NCBI GenBank assembly: GCA_947501115.1
Contig: CANMVX010000013.1
Coordinates: 1-64,000, forward strand
Length of the DNA stretch: 64,000 nucleotides
Direction: 5' to 3'
Source: Haliscomenobacteraceae bacterium
GTDB taxonomy: Bacteria > Bacteroidota > Bacteroidia > Chitinophagales > Saprospiraceae
Shown piece by piece: positions 1 to 8,451 of this stretch; positions within the stretch are counted from its first letter, which is position 1; every line of letters starts with the position of its first letter. The translations under genes were made by a program, and so were the position numbers. The notes under the pieces are model-generated. The model was given only the letters and a program-made list of their open reading frames with translations, was not told the origin of the DNA and did not search any database.

Positions 1-1451
1 AAATAGCTGAGCCCCAATAAGTTCATGAATTTTAGTCTTGTCCTTAACTCGTGTAACAATCTGGCTGATACCTTAGTATCCGTTTCTGATAACTGGATAG
101 ATTCAAAAAAAACAGCCAGTTCATCAATCGGCATATCCACTAAATCACCTATGGTTTTACCGTCAATCTGCACATAAAGTGCCTCTTTTCTCAATCTTGA
201 ACCATCACAGGCAGGACAAACGGTTTTTCCGCGATACCTGGAAAGCATCACCCTGTTTTGAATTTTATAATTTGCAGCTTCCAATTCTTCAAAAAAGGCG
301 TTGATTCCACGAAAGCTTTTACTACCTGACCAAAGTAAATTTCTATGTGTTTTTGAAAGTTCAGAATATGGCTTATGAATAGGAAAATCGATAAGTGTGG
401 CCAGAGAGATAAATTCTTCTAACCAAAGACCATTTTTTTCTCCTTTCCAACAAGCCACGGCACCTTCATAGATACTTAATGATTTATCAGGAATAACTTT
501 CTCAGGATCGATACCCATCACCATACTAAATCCTTCACAACTGGGACAGGCTCCAAATGGATTATTAAAATTAAATAATTGGGGGGCAGGTTCAACAAAA
601 GAAATACCGTCTAATTCGAAACGGTTATTAAAATGACGGTGTAATCCACCGGTACCAGTAACAAAACATTCACCTTCACTCTCGGTGAACGCGGTATTTA
701 TGGAATCTGCAATTCTGCGCATAGATTCCTCAGAGGTATCTAAAATGAAGCGATCTATTAAAATAAGTAGATTTTTTCCCTTTAAATCAAGAATTTTACT
801 TTCCAACATCGGGTCTTCTGAAGCTATAAAATCTTGAATATCAGTGAGTAAATCCTCATTTAGAATCCTTGTAAATCCTTTTTGTAAAAGTAAATCAAGC
901 TCCTGAGCAAGACTTCGTTCACCATATTTGTAGGGGAGGGGGATAAAAACCTGAACAGGGCTACCTTGTGGAATGGAAAGAATAAAATCTACTACATCGC
1001 TTACCTCGTGTTTTTTAACCAGTTCATTGGAAATGGGAGAGTATGTTTTTCCAATTCTGGCAAATAGAAGTCTTATATAGTCATAAATCTCAGTCAACGT
1101 ACCAACAGTTGAGCGGGCATTGGAGACGCTTACTTTTTGTTGAATAGCAATGGCAGGGCATATTCCTTTGATGCTATCAACCTCAGGTTTTTTCATTCGA
1201 CCTAAAAACTGTCTCGCATAAGAAGACAAACTTTCTACATATCGCCGTTGACCCTCAGCAAATAGAATATCCATCGTAAGCGATGATTTTCCAGAACCTG
1301 AAACGCCTGTGACGACAATTAATTTATTTTTAGGGATTGAAATGCTGATATTCTTTAAATTATTGGCCCGGGCTCCTTTAATTTCAATGGAATGGTCAAC
1401 GATTTTTTTTATTTCAAGGCCTTTGTCTGTTTCAGTTTTTAGCTGGGTCAT
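1..1451 (-). CDS. uvrA: Excinuclease ABC subunit A, N-terminal part (cut by window edge)
   Basis: UvrA is the damage-recognition ATPase of nucleotide excision repair. About 483 codons are read from an ATG at 1449-1451 to the window edge with no stop. Visible family marks are the Walker A GVSGSGKSS near residues 49-57, followed by ILFAEGQRRYVESLSSYARQ, which is almost diagnostic for UvrA. CPSC and CPAC zinc-ligand pairs lie further on. The ABC-I and insertion region is present and the C-terminal ATPase half lies beyond position 1. A TAGCTTTG -7-like motif (1485-1492, minus strand) sits upstream without a clear -33 element. Divergent from the sigma factor gene. Confidence 0.96.
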   Translation of the reverse strand, partial: MTQLKTETDKGLEIKKIVDHSIEIKGARANNLKNISISIPKNKLIVVTGVSGSGKSSLTMDILFAEGQRRYVESLSSYARQFLGRMKKPEVDSIKGICPAIAIQQKVSVSNARSTVGTLTEIYDYIRLLFARIGKTYSPISNELVKKHEVSDVVDFILSIPQGSPVQVFIPLPYKYGERSLAQELDLLLQKGFTRILNEDLLTDIQDFIASEDPMLESKILDLKGKNLLILIDRFILDTSEESMRRIADSINTAFTESEGECFVTGTGGLHRHFNNRFELDGISFVEPAPQLFNFNNPFGACPSCEGFSMVMGIDPEKVIPDKSLSIYEGAVACWKGEKNGLWLEEFISLATLIDFPIHKPYSELSKTHRNLLWSGSKSFRGINAFFEELEAANYKIQNRVMLSRYRGKTVCPACDGSRLRKEALYVQIDGKTIGDLVDMPIDELAVFFESIQLSETDTKVSARLLHELRTRLKFMNLLGLSY

Positions 1452-1617
1452 AAAGTGTTTTTCATTCAACTTTTTCAATTAGCGCAAAGCTAATACTTAC
1501 TAACTTCTTATTGTCGAAAAATACAACAAAGGATTGGACGAAAGGATTAGTGAATATGAAAATTATTGCTTTCAGTAGAGAAAAATGAAAAAAATATTAA
1601 AAAAAATTAAATACAGG

Positions 1618-1648
1618 TTGAAAAATTAAATATGTTTTCCTATATTTG
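1618..1648 (+). promoter_or_regulatory. Bacteroidota-type promoter for the ECF sigma factor
   Basis: TTG at 1618-1620, a 20-bp spacer and TATATTTG at 1641-1648 match the TTG/TAnnTTTG consensus of this phylum. Transcription would begin near 1655 and leave a leader of about 85 nt. It is a pattern match only. Confidence 0.65.
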
Positions 1649-1740
1649 TAATTCATTCTTCAAATCACTAAAACGCAATCTATCGGTAGCAAACTTCTAC
1701 ACTAAAGTAATTACGATTTTTAACGTAAACCAATTTAGGT

Positions 1741-2322
1741 ATGACAGTTAATCCCATTAGTGACCAAGATCTCATTATGCTTTATTTAGGTGGTAGTGAG
1801 AGAGCTTTCGAAGAATTATTACTTCGCCACAAGCAAAAAATTTACGGATCAATTTATCTTTTTGTAAAGGATTCCACCCTTGCTGAAGATATTTTCCAAG
1901 AGGTGTTTATCAAAATAATTGATACCCTTAGAAAAGGAAAATATAATCACGAAGGAAAGTTTCTTCAATGGGCCCTCCGTATTTCCTATAATATGTGTGT
2001 GGACTATTTCAGAAGGAATAAACGCAAACCTAAAACAACTACTACCGATTCCTTTGACATTTTTGATGTCCTCCCTCTTTCCGATTTGAATGCGGAACAG
2101 GCTATGGTAAGAGATCAAACACATGACAAAATCAAGGATTTACTTGATTTATTACCAGAAGAACAACGTGAAGTAGTTATACTTCGACACTACGCAGATA
2201 TGAGCTTCAAGGAAATTTCAAAACTTACCCGGGTTAGTATAAATACAGCTTTGGGTAGAATGAGGTATGCCTTAATAAATATTCGTAAAATTATAGAAGA
2301 AAAGGAGTTAGTCCTGGTCTAA
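1741..2322 (+). CDS. RNA polymerase sigma-70 family factor, ECF type
   Basis: A 193-residue alternative sigma factor. Region 2 (about residues 23-92) shows LAEDIFQEVFIKI and the -10 recognition helix region FLQWALRISYNMCVDYFRR. Region 4 (about 131-181) shows LPEEQREVVILRHYADMSFKEIS followed by a helix-turn-helix with SINTALGRMRYAL. There is no adjacent anti-sigma gene of the FecR type and no SusCD pair, so this is not the usual nutrient-uptake ECF arrangement. It is a single-gene unit with its own promoter and terminator. The regulon cannot be told from sequence. Confidence 0.93.
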   Translation: MTVNPISDQDLIMLYLGGSERAFEELLLRHKQKIYGSIYLFVKDSTLAEDIFQEVFIKIIDTLRKGKYNHEGKFLQWALRISYNMCVDYFRRNKRKPKTTTTDSFDIFDVLPLSDLNAEQAMVRDQTHDKIKDLLDLLPEEQREVVILRHYADMSFKEISKLTRVSINTALGRMRYALINIRKIIEEKELVLV

Positions 2323-2330
2323 AAATACAA

Positions 2331-2366
2331 AACGGGGCAACTAAATTAGTTGCTCCGTTTTTTTTT
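2331..2366 (+). terminator. Intrinsic terminator of the sigma factor gene
   Basis: Arms AACGGGGCAACTAA and TTAGTTGCTCCGTT pair with a single central mismatch around a tiny loop and are followed by a long T run (to 2366). It lies 8 bp after the sigma stop codon. Confidence 0.9.
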
Positions 2367-2473
2367 CAAATGAAAGCCTAAAATAAAAGGTCTTTTGGGC
2401 AATTATATTTAGACTGCGCTCAAAGAATTGTTTTTTCCTTTTTACTCCGACATTTAAGAAATTAATGCAATCA

Positions 2474-3451
2474 TTATTTCATTAAAGCTACTCTCTCCGC
2501 ATATTCACGGGCAAAATAAGTGATAATAATGTCTGCACCTGCTCTTTTGATACCCATTAATGTTTCTTCAATGGCTTTCTGACGGTCTAACCATCCATTC
2601 TGAGCCGCTGCTATGAGCATTGCACATTCACCACTGACATGATAAGCTGCAATGGGTATATTGGTATTGGTTTTTAATAAATGGATGACATCCAGATAAT
2701 GAAGGGCAGGTTTTACCATGATGACATCAGCGCCCTCCGAAATATCCAAGTGAGCTTCTTTTAAGGCTTCCTGTAAATTGGCAGGATTCATTTGATAGGT
2801 CTTTTTATCGCCTGCTTTAGGTGCCGAATCTAAGGCATCGCGAAATGGGCCATAAAAAGCACTGGCATATTTGGCTGTATAAGCCATAATACCTGTATTG
2901 GTATATCCTTCATTGTCAAGATATTCCCTTATAAATTGTATTCTACCGTCCATCATGTCAGACGGGCCAATCATATCAAAGCCTGCTTCCGCTTGAGCTA
3001 CGGCCATTTTTGCTAAAACAGGTAATGTTTTATCATTTAATATTTGACCATCTTCCACCCAACCGTCATGACCGTCAATAGAGTAAGGATCCATGGCAAC
3101 ATCACTTATGATGCAAGAGGATGGAAATTTCTTTTTAATGTTTCTCGCTGCCGTTAAATAAAAATTATCTTTTGAATAACTATAAGAAGCACCTTTGTCT
3201 TTTAATTCTTCTGGAATGGCGGGGAAAATGAGAAATGTTTCTACCCCAACGGCCATACAGGCACCAATTTCCTCCAGCAAAAGATCTTCAGAAAAACGAA
3301 AAATGCCCGGGAGCGATTTTATTTCCAGTTTTATGTTTTCACCCGGCACTAAAAAAAGGGGTTGAATGAGAGAAGAAACCTGAAGATAATTCTCTTGCAC
3401 CAAATTCCTTAGAGTAGGGGTCAAACGATTGCGTCGCGGTCTTTGTAACAT
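2474..3451 (-). CDS. hemB: Porphobilinogen synthase (delta-aminolevulinate dehydratase)
   Basis: Condenses two 5-aminolevulinate molecules to porphobilinogen in haem/tetrapyrrole synthesis. The protein has 325 residues, the normal family length. Schiff-base lysines are K194 (TAKYASAFYGPFRDA) and K247 (IMVKPA). In the metal-site segment DVAMDPYSIDGHDG (residues 117-130) the cysteines of zinc enzymes are replaced by A, D and D, so this is the zinc-independent class, usually Mg-stimulated. Last gene of a tight minus-strand run (hupE-like, DUF6702, yidD, hemB); only 3 bp separate it from yidD. Confidence 0.97.
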   Translation of the reverse strand: MLQRPRRNRLTPTLRNLVQENYLQVSSLIQPLFLVPGENIKLEIKSLPGIFRFSEDLLLEEIGACMAVGVETFLIFPAIPEELKDKGASYSYSKDNFYLTAARNIKKKFPSSCIISDVAMDPYSIDGHDGWVEDGQILNDKTLPVLAKMAVAQAEAGFDMIGPSDMMDGRIQFIREYLDNEGYTNTGIMAYTAKYASAFYGPFRDALDSAPKAGDKKTYQMNPANLQEALKEAHLDISEGADVIMVKPALHYLDVIHLLKTNTNIPIAAYHVSGECAMLIAAAQNGWLDRQKAIEETLMGIKRAGADIIITYFAREYAERVALMK

Positions 3452-3454
3452 GAT

Positions 3455-3679
3455 TTATTTGATTGATTTTTCAGGAACAGGATCATATCCATGTCCACCT
3501 AAAGGATGGCAGCGACCAATTCGTTTCAAACCCATGGCTATCCCTTTACCTGGCCCCCAAATCTCTATAGCTCTTAACATAAAATGAGAACAGGTTGGGG
3601 TATAGGCACATTTAGGAGGAAATAAGGGAGAAATAAACAGTTGATAAAAACGAATTGGAAGAATAAACAAGGTTTTCAT
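3455..3679 (-). CDS. yidD: Membrane protein insertion efficiency factor YidD
   Basis: A 74-residue YidD-family protein that assists YidC-dependent insertion of inner-membrane proteins. The core pattern FISPLFPPKCAYTPTCSHF, then G.KR..RCHPLGGHGYDPVP, covers nearly the whole length and carries the three conserved cysteines. The N-terminal amphipathic segment (residues 1-20) is typical. YidD usually sits with rnpA and yidC. Here it is instead 9 bp from DUF6702 and 3 bp from hemB, so probably cotranscribed with them. Confidence 0.93.
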   Translation of the reverse strand: MKTLFILPIRFYQLFISPLFPPKCAYTPTCSHFMLRAIEIWGPGKGIAMGLKRIGRCHPLGGHGYDPVPEKSIK

Positions 3680-3688
3680 AGCAAAACA

Positions 3689-4183
3689 TTAAGGACTAAA
3701 CGTAAGTAATTCTTCTGTTTTAACATTAGCAAATATAACAGTTCCCTCTTTTTTATTTGGTCCGATAACATGAACCAGATTTTTTTGGTCGTCAAACTCT
3801 CCTATAAGTAACGAATTTTTTATGTTAATGGTTTTAATCTTACCAGTAACAGGTATTTCAAGGTAAATCCATACCGCACTCATATCAGACGATCCTTCTT
3901 TCCCAACGAAAGTATAAGAACTTGATTTACCGTTTATAGAGAAAGAAAGATTCTTTCTAAGGTACGATTCAATATGTTTTTCAGCCTGTGTAGCTTCTCT
4001 TTCTGTGCAAATGAATAATTTAGTGTGGCCCTCTTTTTTTAAGGATTCCTCTAAATCATCGATAAATAAATGAACACTAATTTGAAGGGATTTTTCTTTT
4101 TCATTATATTCTACCATGGTTTTACTTACATGGAAAGTATGTAACAGATAGAAAAAACTACTTAGAAAAAGGAGGTATGGCAT
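3689..4183 (-). CDS. DUF6702 family protein, probably exported
   Basis: A 164-residue protein with a hydrophobic N-terminus (residues 1-18), then alternating polar and hydrophobic strands (VEYNEKEKSLQISVHLFIDDLE). This matches my recollection of DUF6702, a small Bacteroidota family often next to HupE/UreJ-like membrane proteins, as here (14 bp). No catalytic motif is visible. A periplasmic partner of the neighbouring membrane protein is possible but only inferred from pairing. Confidence 0.7.
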   Translation of the reverse strand: MPYLLFLSSFFYLLHTFHVSKTMVEYNEKEKSLQISVHLFIDDLEESLKKEGHTKLFICTEREATQAEKHIESYLRKNLSFSINGKSSSYTFVGKEGSSDMSAVWIYLEIPVTGKIKTINIKNSLLIGEFDDQKNLVHVIGPNKKEGTVIFANVKTEELLTFSP

Positions 4184-4197
4184 ATCGTGGGCTTAAA

Positions 4198-4806
4198 TTA
4201 AAAGGGCATTCTTTCTAACATTAATAAAAAAGCAATGCCTGCAGCGGCACCCGAAATGAAAATATTCCATGAACGATTGTTCAATTTTAATAAAACATGG
4301 ATAAGATAAGAAATGGTTAAAATAAATCCGACAATGATTAATTGTCCAACTTCAACCCCAATATTAAAGGAAAAAAGTTGGGGAATCAAATCATTTTCCT
4401 GGGAAGGCATAGTTAATTGCCTGAAAAAATTTGAAAATCCCAGTCCGTGAACGAGTCCAAAAAAGAGGGCAATAAAATATTTGAAAAGCATAGGTTTTGA
4501 AAACCCTTTTTTTTCATTACTGGCCATAGCTGCCGGATGAGTATTGGAAATGGCTGTTATAAAAATAGTAACGGGTATTAAAAACTCAATCGTATCTGCC
4601 GAAATATTTAACACATTTAGCGCTGCCAAAGCGAGCGTCAGAGAATGACCAATGGTAAAAGCAGTAACAATAATGGCTACTTTTTTCCAGGAAGTCCATG
4701 TGTAAACGGCACAAAGAGCTACTAAAAAAAGAATATGATCATACCCCGCCAAATCGGAGATATGTTCGAACCCAAGAATGAAATAGGTGGAGAAAATGCC
4801 GTTCAT
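4198..4806 (-). CDS. HupE/UreJ-like membrane protein
   Basis: A 202-residue integral membrane protein with about six hydrophobic segments. The N-terminus FSTYFILGFEHISDLAGYDHILFL has the H....D..DH pattern of the HupE/UreJ family, and FFGLVHGLGFS has a second His in a membrane helix. Relatives are linked to nickel or cobalt handling, but the substrate in this branch is not established. First gene of the run to hemB. The only visible element upstream is the ahcY terminator, so expression may depend on read-through or an unrecognised promoter. Confidence 0.85.
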   Translation of the reverse strand: MNGIFSTYFILGFEHISDLAGYDHILFLVALCAVYTWTSWKKVAIIVTAFTIGHSLTLALAALNVLNISADTIEFLIPVTIFITAISNTHPAAMASNEKKGFSKPMLFKYFIALFFGLVHGLGFSNFFRQLTMPSQENDLIPQLFSFNIGVEVGQLIIVGFILTISYLIHVLLKLNNRSWNIFISGAAAGIAFLLMLERMPF

Positions 4807-4819
4807 TTTATAAACAGTT

Positions 4820-4858
4820 AAAAAGGCCGGTAAAAATCACTTACCGGCCTTTTTTTTT
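4820..4858 (-). terminator. Terminator hairpin between ahcY and the hupE-like gene
   Basis: GGCCGGTAA (4825-4833) and TTACCGGCC (4841-4849) form a perfect 9-bp GC-rich stem with A runs and T runs on both sides, extending the pairing. On the minus strand it follows the ahcY stop (4862) directly and ends in about five T. Confidence 0.85.
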
Positions 4859-4861
4859 AAA

Positions 4862-6175
4862 TTAATAACGATAATATTCAGGTTTAAATGGACCTGTTAC
4901 TTCTACGCCGATGTAGTCAGCCTGGTCTTTAGAAAGCGTTTCTAATTCAACGCCTATTTTCGCCAAATGTAATCTTGCTACTTCTTCATCAAGAAGTTTC
5001 GGTAACATATAAACTTTATTTTCATATTTACCAGGATTGTTGAAAAGCTCAATCTGGGCAAGGGTCTGATTTGTAAATGAATTTGACATAACAAAAGAAG
5101 GGTGGCCGGTAGCACAACCTAAATTCACTAATCTACCTTCAGCGAGGAGGATAATATCCTTACCATTCAGGGTGTATTTGTCAACCTGTGGTTTAATATT
5201 CATTTTAACTGCGTTGGATTCATTATTCAACCAAGCAACGTCAATTTCATTATCAAAATGACCAATATTACAAAGAATCGTTTTGTCCTTCATCATATAA
5301 AAGTGTGCCTCTTTGATAATCGCACTATTTCCAGTAGCTGTTACCACGATATCTGCGCGTGGAATAGCCTTAGCCATAGTAGTTACTTCGTAACCGTCCA
5401 TAGCAGCTTGTAACGCACAAATTGGATCTATTTCAGTAACAATAACCCGGCATCCTGCGCCTGATAAACTCGCTGCTGAACCTTTTCCTACGTCACCATA
5501 ACCAGCGACAACCGCAACTTTTCCAGCCATCATGATATCGGTAGCTCGTCGAATAGCATCAACCAAAGATTCCTTACAACCGTATTTATTATCAAATTTA
5601 GATTTAGTAACGGAATCATTTACGTTGATAGCGGGTACAGGAAGAGTACCTTTTGCCACTCTTTCGTATAAACGGTGCACGCCTGTGGTTGTTTCCTCTG
5701 AAATACCTTTAAGTTCTTTAACCATTTCAGGGTACTTATCCAACACGATATTGGTTAAATCACCTCCATCATCCAGAATCATATTCAGGTGTTTGCCGTC
5801 TTTGAACGACCTAAGGGTTTGTTCAACACACCACCAATATTCTTCTTCGTTCATACCCTTCCAGGCATACACAGGAATACCAGCTGCAGCAATAGCGGCG
5901 GCGGCGTGGTCTTGTGTAGAAAAAATATTACAAGAAGACCAGGTAACTTCAGCACCTAAGGCAACTAAAGTTTCAATTAAAACAGCTGTTTGAATAGTCA
6001 TGTGCAAACAACCAGCAATTCTGGCGTCCTTTAGTGGTTTTGACTCGCCATATTTCTCACGAAGTGCCATCAAACCTGGCATTTCAGCCTCCGCCAATTC
6101 TATTTCTTTTCTGCCGTAATCGGCTAAAGCAATGTCTTTAACCTTGTAGGTTAAGGTACCTATCGCTGTACTCAT
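4862..6175 (-). CDS. ahcY: Adenosylhomocysteinase (SAH hydrolase)
   Basis: Hydrolyses S-adenosylhomocysteine to adenosine and homocysteine in the methyl cycle, using tightly bound NAD. The NAD-binding segment is [13 protein letters not shown], the substrate-domain segment is [11 protein letters not shown], and the C-terminus FKPEYYRY is the conserved tail that reaches into the neighbouring subunit. I place the start at the ATG at 6173-6175 ([10 protein letters not shown], 437 residues). An in-frame ATG at 6214 would be almost leaderless, because a TAGATTTG -7-like motif lies at 6223-6230 on this strand, and its 13 extra residues are not family-like. Confidence 0.97.
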   Translation of the reverse strand: MSTAIGTLTYKVKDIALADYGRKEIELAEAEMPGLMALREKYGESKPLKDARIAGCLHMTIQTAVLIETLVALGAEVTWSSCNIFSTQDHAAAAIAAAGIPVYAWKGMNEEEYWWCVEQTLRSFKDGKHLNMILDDGGDLTNIVLDKYPEMVKELKGISEETTTGVHRLYERVAKGTLPVPAINVNDSVTKSKFDNKYGCKESLVDAIRRATDIMMAGKVAVVAGYGDVGKGSAASLSGAGCRVIVTEIDPICALQAAMDGYEVTTMAKAIPRADIVVTATGNSAIIKEAHFYMMKDKTILCNIGHFDNEIDVAWLNNESNAVKMNIKPQVDKYTLNGKDIILLAEGRLVNLGCATGHPSFVMSNSFTNQTLAQIELFNNPGKYENKVYMLPKLLDEEVARLHLAKIGVELETLSKDQADYIGVEVTGPFKPEYYRY

Positions 6176-6222
6176 TTTAATTATTTTTAAGGTATGTTTA
6201 ATTATAGCAAACAAAAACGATG

Positions 6223-6230
6223 CAAATCTA
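6223..6230 (-). promoter_or_regulatory. -7-like element before ahcY
   Basis: TAGATTTG on the minus strand fits TAnnTTTG. Transcription would start near 6216, giving a leader of about 40 nt to the ATG at 6175. No matching TTG/TTTG is seen 17-23 bp upstream, so this is weak. Confidence 0.4.
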
Positions 6231-6277
6231 CAAATTAAATAAATTTCAGAGGGGAAAAGTTGTAGATAAAAGTATTG

Positions 6278-6694
6278 TTATTCAGGTAAACCTGGAAAAT
6301 CTTCTTTTAGGGACAATACAAATCGCGAGGCAGCGGCAGGATTGGTAGCCAGCGGAATATTATGTACATCACATAATCGCATGAGCATGCTGACATCCAC
6401 TTCGTGAGGGTGTTTACCAAGGGGGTCGCGAAAAAAGATAATCATATCGACATTCCCTTCTACCATTCTACTGGCAATCTGGGCATCTCCGCCTAATGGA
6501 CCACTGAGCATTCTTTCTACATCAAGCCCAGCTTTTTCTAAATAGGATCCTGTCGTTCCTGTGGCAATTAAGTGAATATTTCGCTCCCGAAAAAAAGCGA
6601 TGTGATCGCGAACAAAGCCTACCATATCCACTTTTTTAGTGTCATGAGCAATAATAGCTATAGTAAAGGTGGTTTTATTGGTAATCATGTTCAA
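6278..6694 (-). CDS. mgsA: Methylglyoxal synthase
   Basis: Converts dihydroxyacetone phosphate to methylglyoxal, bypassing lower glycolysis when phosphate is limiting. 138 residues, near normal length. Visible marks are ATGTTG (phosphate binding, residues 44-49), SGPLGGDAQI with the catalytic Asp at D70, and DPLGKHPHEVDV with H97. The start may be M1 or M3 (6688). It lies 102 bp upstream of ahcY on the same strand. Confidence 0.95.
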   Translation of the reverse strand: MNMITNKTTFTIAIIAHDTKKVDMVGFVRDHIAFFRERNIHLIATGTTGSYLEKAGLDVERMLSGPLGGDAQIASRMVEGNVDMIIFFRDPLGKHPHEVDVSMLMRLCDVHNIPLATNPAAASRFVLSLKEDFPGLPE

Positions 6695-6786
6695 AATTTA
6701 ACCTTTGAAAAAATTAATAGTGCAATACTACCTTTAATGTGTTAATTTTGCAAAAAAATCTGTAAATCTTTAAAAAAAACCAAGTT

Positions 6787-7635
6787 ATGAGTAAGAATTT
6801 CTTAGTAAAATGTGTGGTTTGTCTGTCAGTATTGGTTTATACCAACACTTTAGACGCTCAAATCATGGCTCCGGCAGCCAGTGTAACGTCTGAATTAAAA
6901 ACAAAAGTAGGTTTAACGGACGTTACCATTCTTTATTCTCGTCCTTCAATGAAAGGAAGAGGCATTTTTGGTAAGGAAGTTGTTCCTTTTGGTGCAACCT
7001 GGCGTACTGGTGCTAATTCAGTTACAAAATTAAGTTTCAGTGAAGATGTAAAATTAGGTGGTGCGGAAGTAAAGAAAGGGGATTACGCTATTCTTACTGT
7101 TCCTAATGCAGCAGAATGGAAAGTAATGGTTTACAAATATGAAACATCTAACTGGGCCAGCTATGTGGAGAAAACACCAGCTGTTTCTTTCTCAGTCGCT
7201 ACAAAGTCATTAGGAGAAAATGTAGAATCATTTACTATGGACGTAAATAATTATACCAACGAAAGTGCTACCATTGATATCAGCTGGGAAAAAACAAAAG
7301 TGAGCTTACCTCTTACTGTAAATACTGATGCTAAAGTAATGGCTTCTATTGACAAAGTAATGGCGGGACCTTCTGGTGCGGATCTTTATGCTGCTGGTGC
7401 TTATTACCATGATGCAAAAAAAGACTTGAATAAAGCCTTAGAATGGGTGCAAAAAGCCAATGCTTTAAATCCTCAATATTGGACATTGCGCAAAGAATCT
7501 TTAATTTTAGCTGACTTAAATAGAAAGGCTGAGGCTATCGCTGTGGCGACGAAGTCTCTCGAACTAGCTAAAAAAGCTGCAAATGATGACTATATTCGTA
7601 TGAATGAAGCTTCAATTGCCGCTTGGAAAAAGTAA
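6787..7635 (+). CDS. DUF2911 protein with C-terminal TPR, secreted
   Basis: 282 residues. A signal peptide (about 1-24, ending LDAQ) is followed by a DUF2911 beta domain (about 30-165) with YSRPSMKGRGIFG, VPFGATWRTGAN and KGDYAILTVP, all typical of the family. The C-terminal 100 residues are helical and read as two or three TPR-like units (ALEWVQKANALNPQYW and following). The biochemical role of DUF2911 is unknown. A TAATTTTG -7-like motif occurs at 6743-6750. Its final 24 bases overlap the 3' end of the convergent epimerase gene. Confidence 0.85.
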   Translation: MSKNFLVKCVVCLSVLVYTNTLDAQIMAPAASVTSELKTKVGLTDVTILYSRPSMKGRGIFGKEVVPFGATWRTGANSVTKLSFSEDVKLGGAEVKKGDYAILTVPNAAEWKVMVYKYETSNWASYVEKTPAVSFSVATKSLGENVESFTMDVNNYTNESATIDISWEKTKVSLPLTVNTDAKVMASIDKVMAGPSGADLYAAGAYYHDAKKDLNKALEWVQKANALNPQYWTLRKESLILADLNRKAEAIAVATKSLELAKKAANDDYIRMNEASIAAWKK

Positions 7636-8442
7636 TGGATCGGGATATACGAAAGTATATCCCGTTTTCTTTTTTATTTTTTCGTTGCTTACATACCTTT
7701 CAGGCTCATTTCCCCAAATAAAAGTGGCCTCCTTAACACCTACCTGCCGGGCTCTCTGAGGGTAAAAATCACCCCTTGCCGGATGTTCATCTGCGCAAAT
7801 ATTAAAGGTCCCTTCAGGGGTATCTTTCAAAATAATGTGCTTTATTATATTAAGCACATCAAGTTGATGAACTAAATTAACGGAGATTTCTCCTCCGGGA
7901 ATATCTTTCTTGTCCTTAAAAAAGTATCCTGGTTCTCTTCCCGGGCCCACTAAACCGCCTAATCTTAATACATAAACGGCGTAGTTTCTCGTATTTTCAT
8001 TTATCAGTCGTTCTGCCTGCGCTAAAGTTTCTTCGGATGGTGTGTGAGGTTGTATGGCAGTTTCTTCTGTTATAACGCCTTTAGCACGGCCATAAACACT
8101 GGTGGAACTGGTGAAAAGTAATTTTTTTAAATGGACTAAGTGATTAGTCTGGTGTAAGATGCTTTCTATTATGTCAATGTAAACGTGCAATGGAGCCTGT
8201 TTGCCCAGCGTGGGAGGTAAGGTAATAACTAAAATTTCCGTTTGCCACGGTATTTGAATGTCCGTTTTTGATGCATCATCAGTGAAAATCATTTTATTAC
8301 ATAGAATCCCTTCCGCGGTCAATAACTCTATTTTTTCCTCCCTTGTGGTCGTTCCAAATACCTGGCAATCTGCTTGAACTAATAATCTAGCAAGGGGTAA
8401 ACCTAACCAGCCCGTCCCAATAATAGATACAAATGGAAACAT
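7612..8442 (-). CDS. NAD(P)-dependent epimerase/dehydratase family protein (SDR)
   Basis: 276 residues with an N-terminal Rossmann motif IGTGWLG (8-14) and a LLFTSSTSVYG segment that supplies the Ser/Tyr region typical of extended SDR proteins. The C-terminal KTGYTFVYPDPL ending is family-like, so the overlap with the convergent DUF2911 gene is genuine. It resembles YeeZ-type atypical SDRs; the substrate is unknown. It starts 9 bp after the beta-helix lipoprotein gene and is probably cotranscribed with it. Confidence 0.82.
   Translation of the reverse strand: MFPFVSIIGTGWLGLPLARLLVQADCQVFGTTTREEKIELLTAEGILCNKMIFTDDASKTDIQIPWQTEILVITLPPTLGKQAPLHVYIDIIESILHQTNHLVHLKKLLFTSSTSVYGRAKGVITEETAIQPHTPSEETLAQAERLINENTRNYAVYVLRLGGLVGPGREPGYFFKDKKDIPGGEISVNLVHQLDVLNIIKHIILKDTPEGTFNICADEHPARGDFYPQRARQVGVKEATFIWGNEPERYVSNEKIKKKTGYTFVYPDPLLFPSGN
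7641..7675 (+). terminator. Terminator of the DUF2911 gene, inside the opposing gene
   Basis: CGGGATATAC (7641-7650), GAAA loop and GTATATCCCG (7655-7664), followed by TTTTCTTTTTT. The stem is a perfect 10 bp with a GNRA tetraloop. It lies entirely within the coding 3' end of the minus-strand epimerase gene. Confidence 0.9.
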
Positions 8443-8451
8443 GCTGTAGTA

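Noticed and set aside
5532..5993. Plus-strand open frame inside ahcY
   Set aside because: It is antisense to a clearly conserved enzyme and has no family features of its own; the same holds for the other long antisense frames, such as those inside the SLC13 transporter gene and the large cytochrome c gene.
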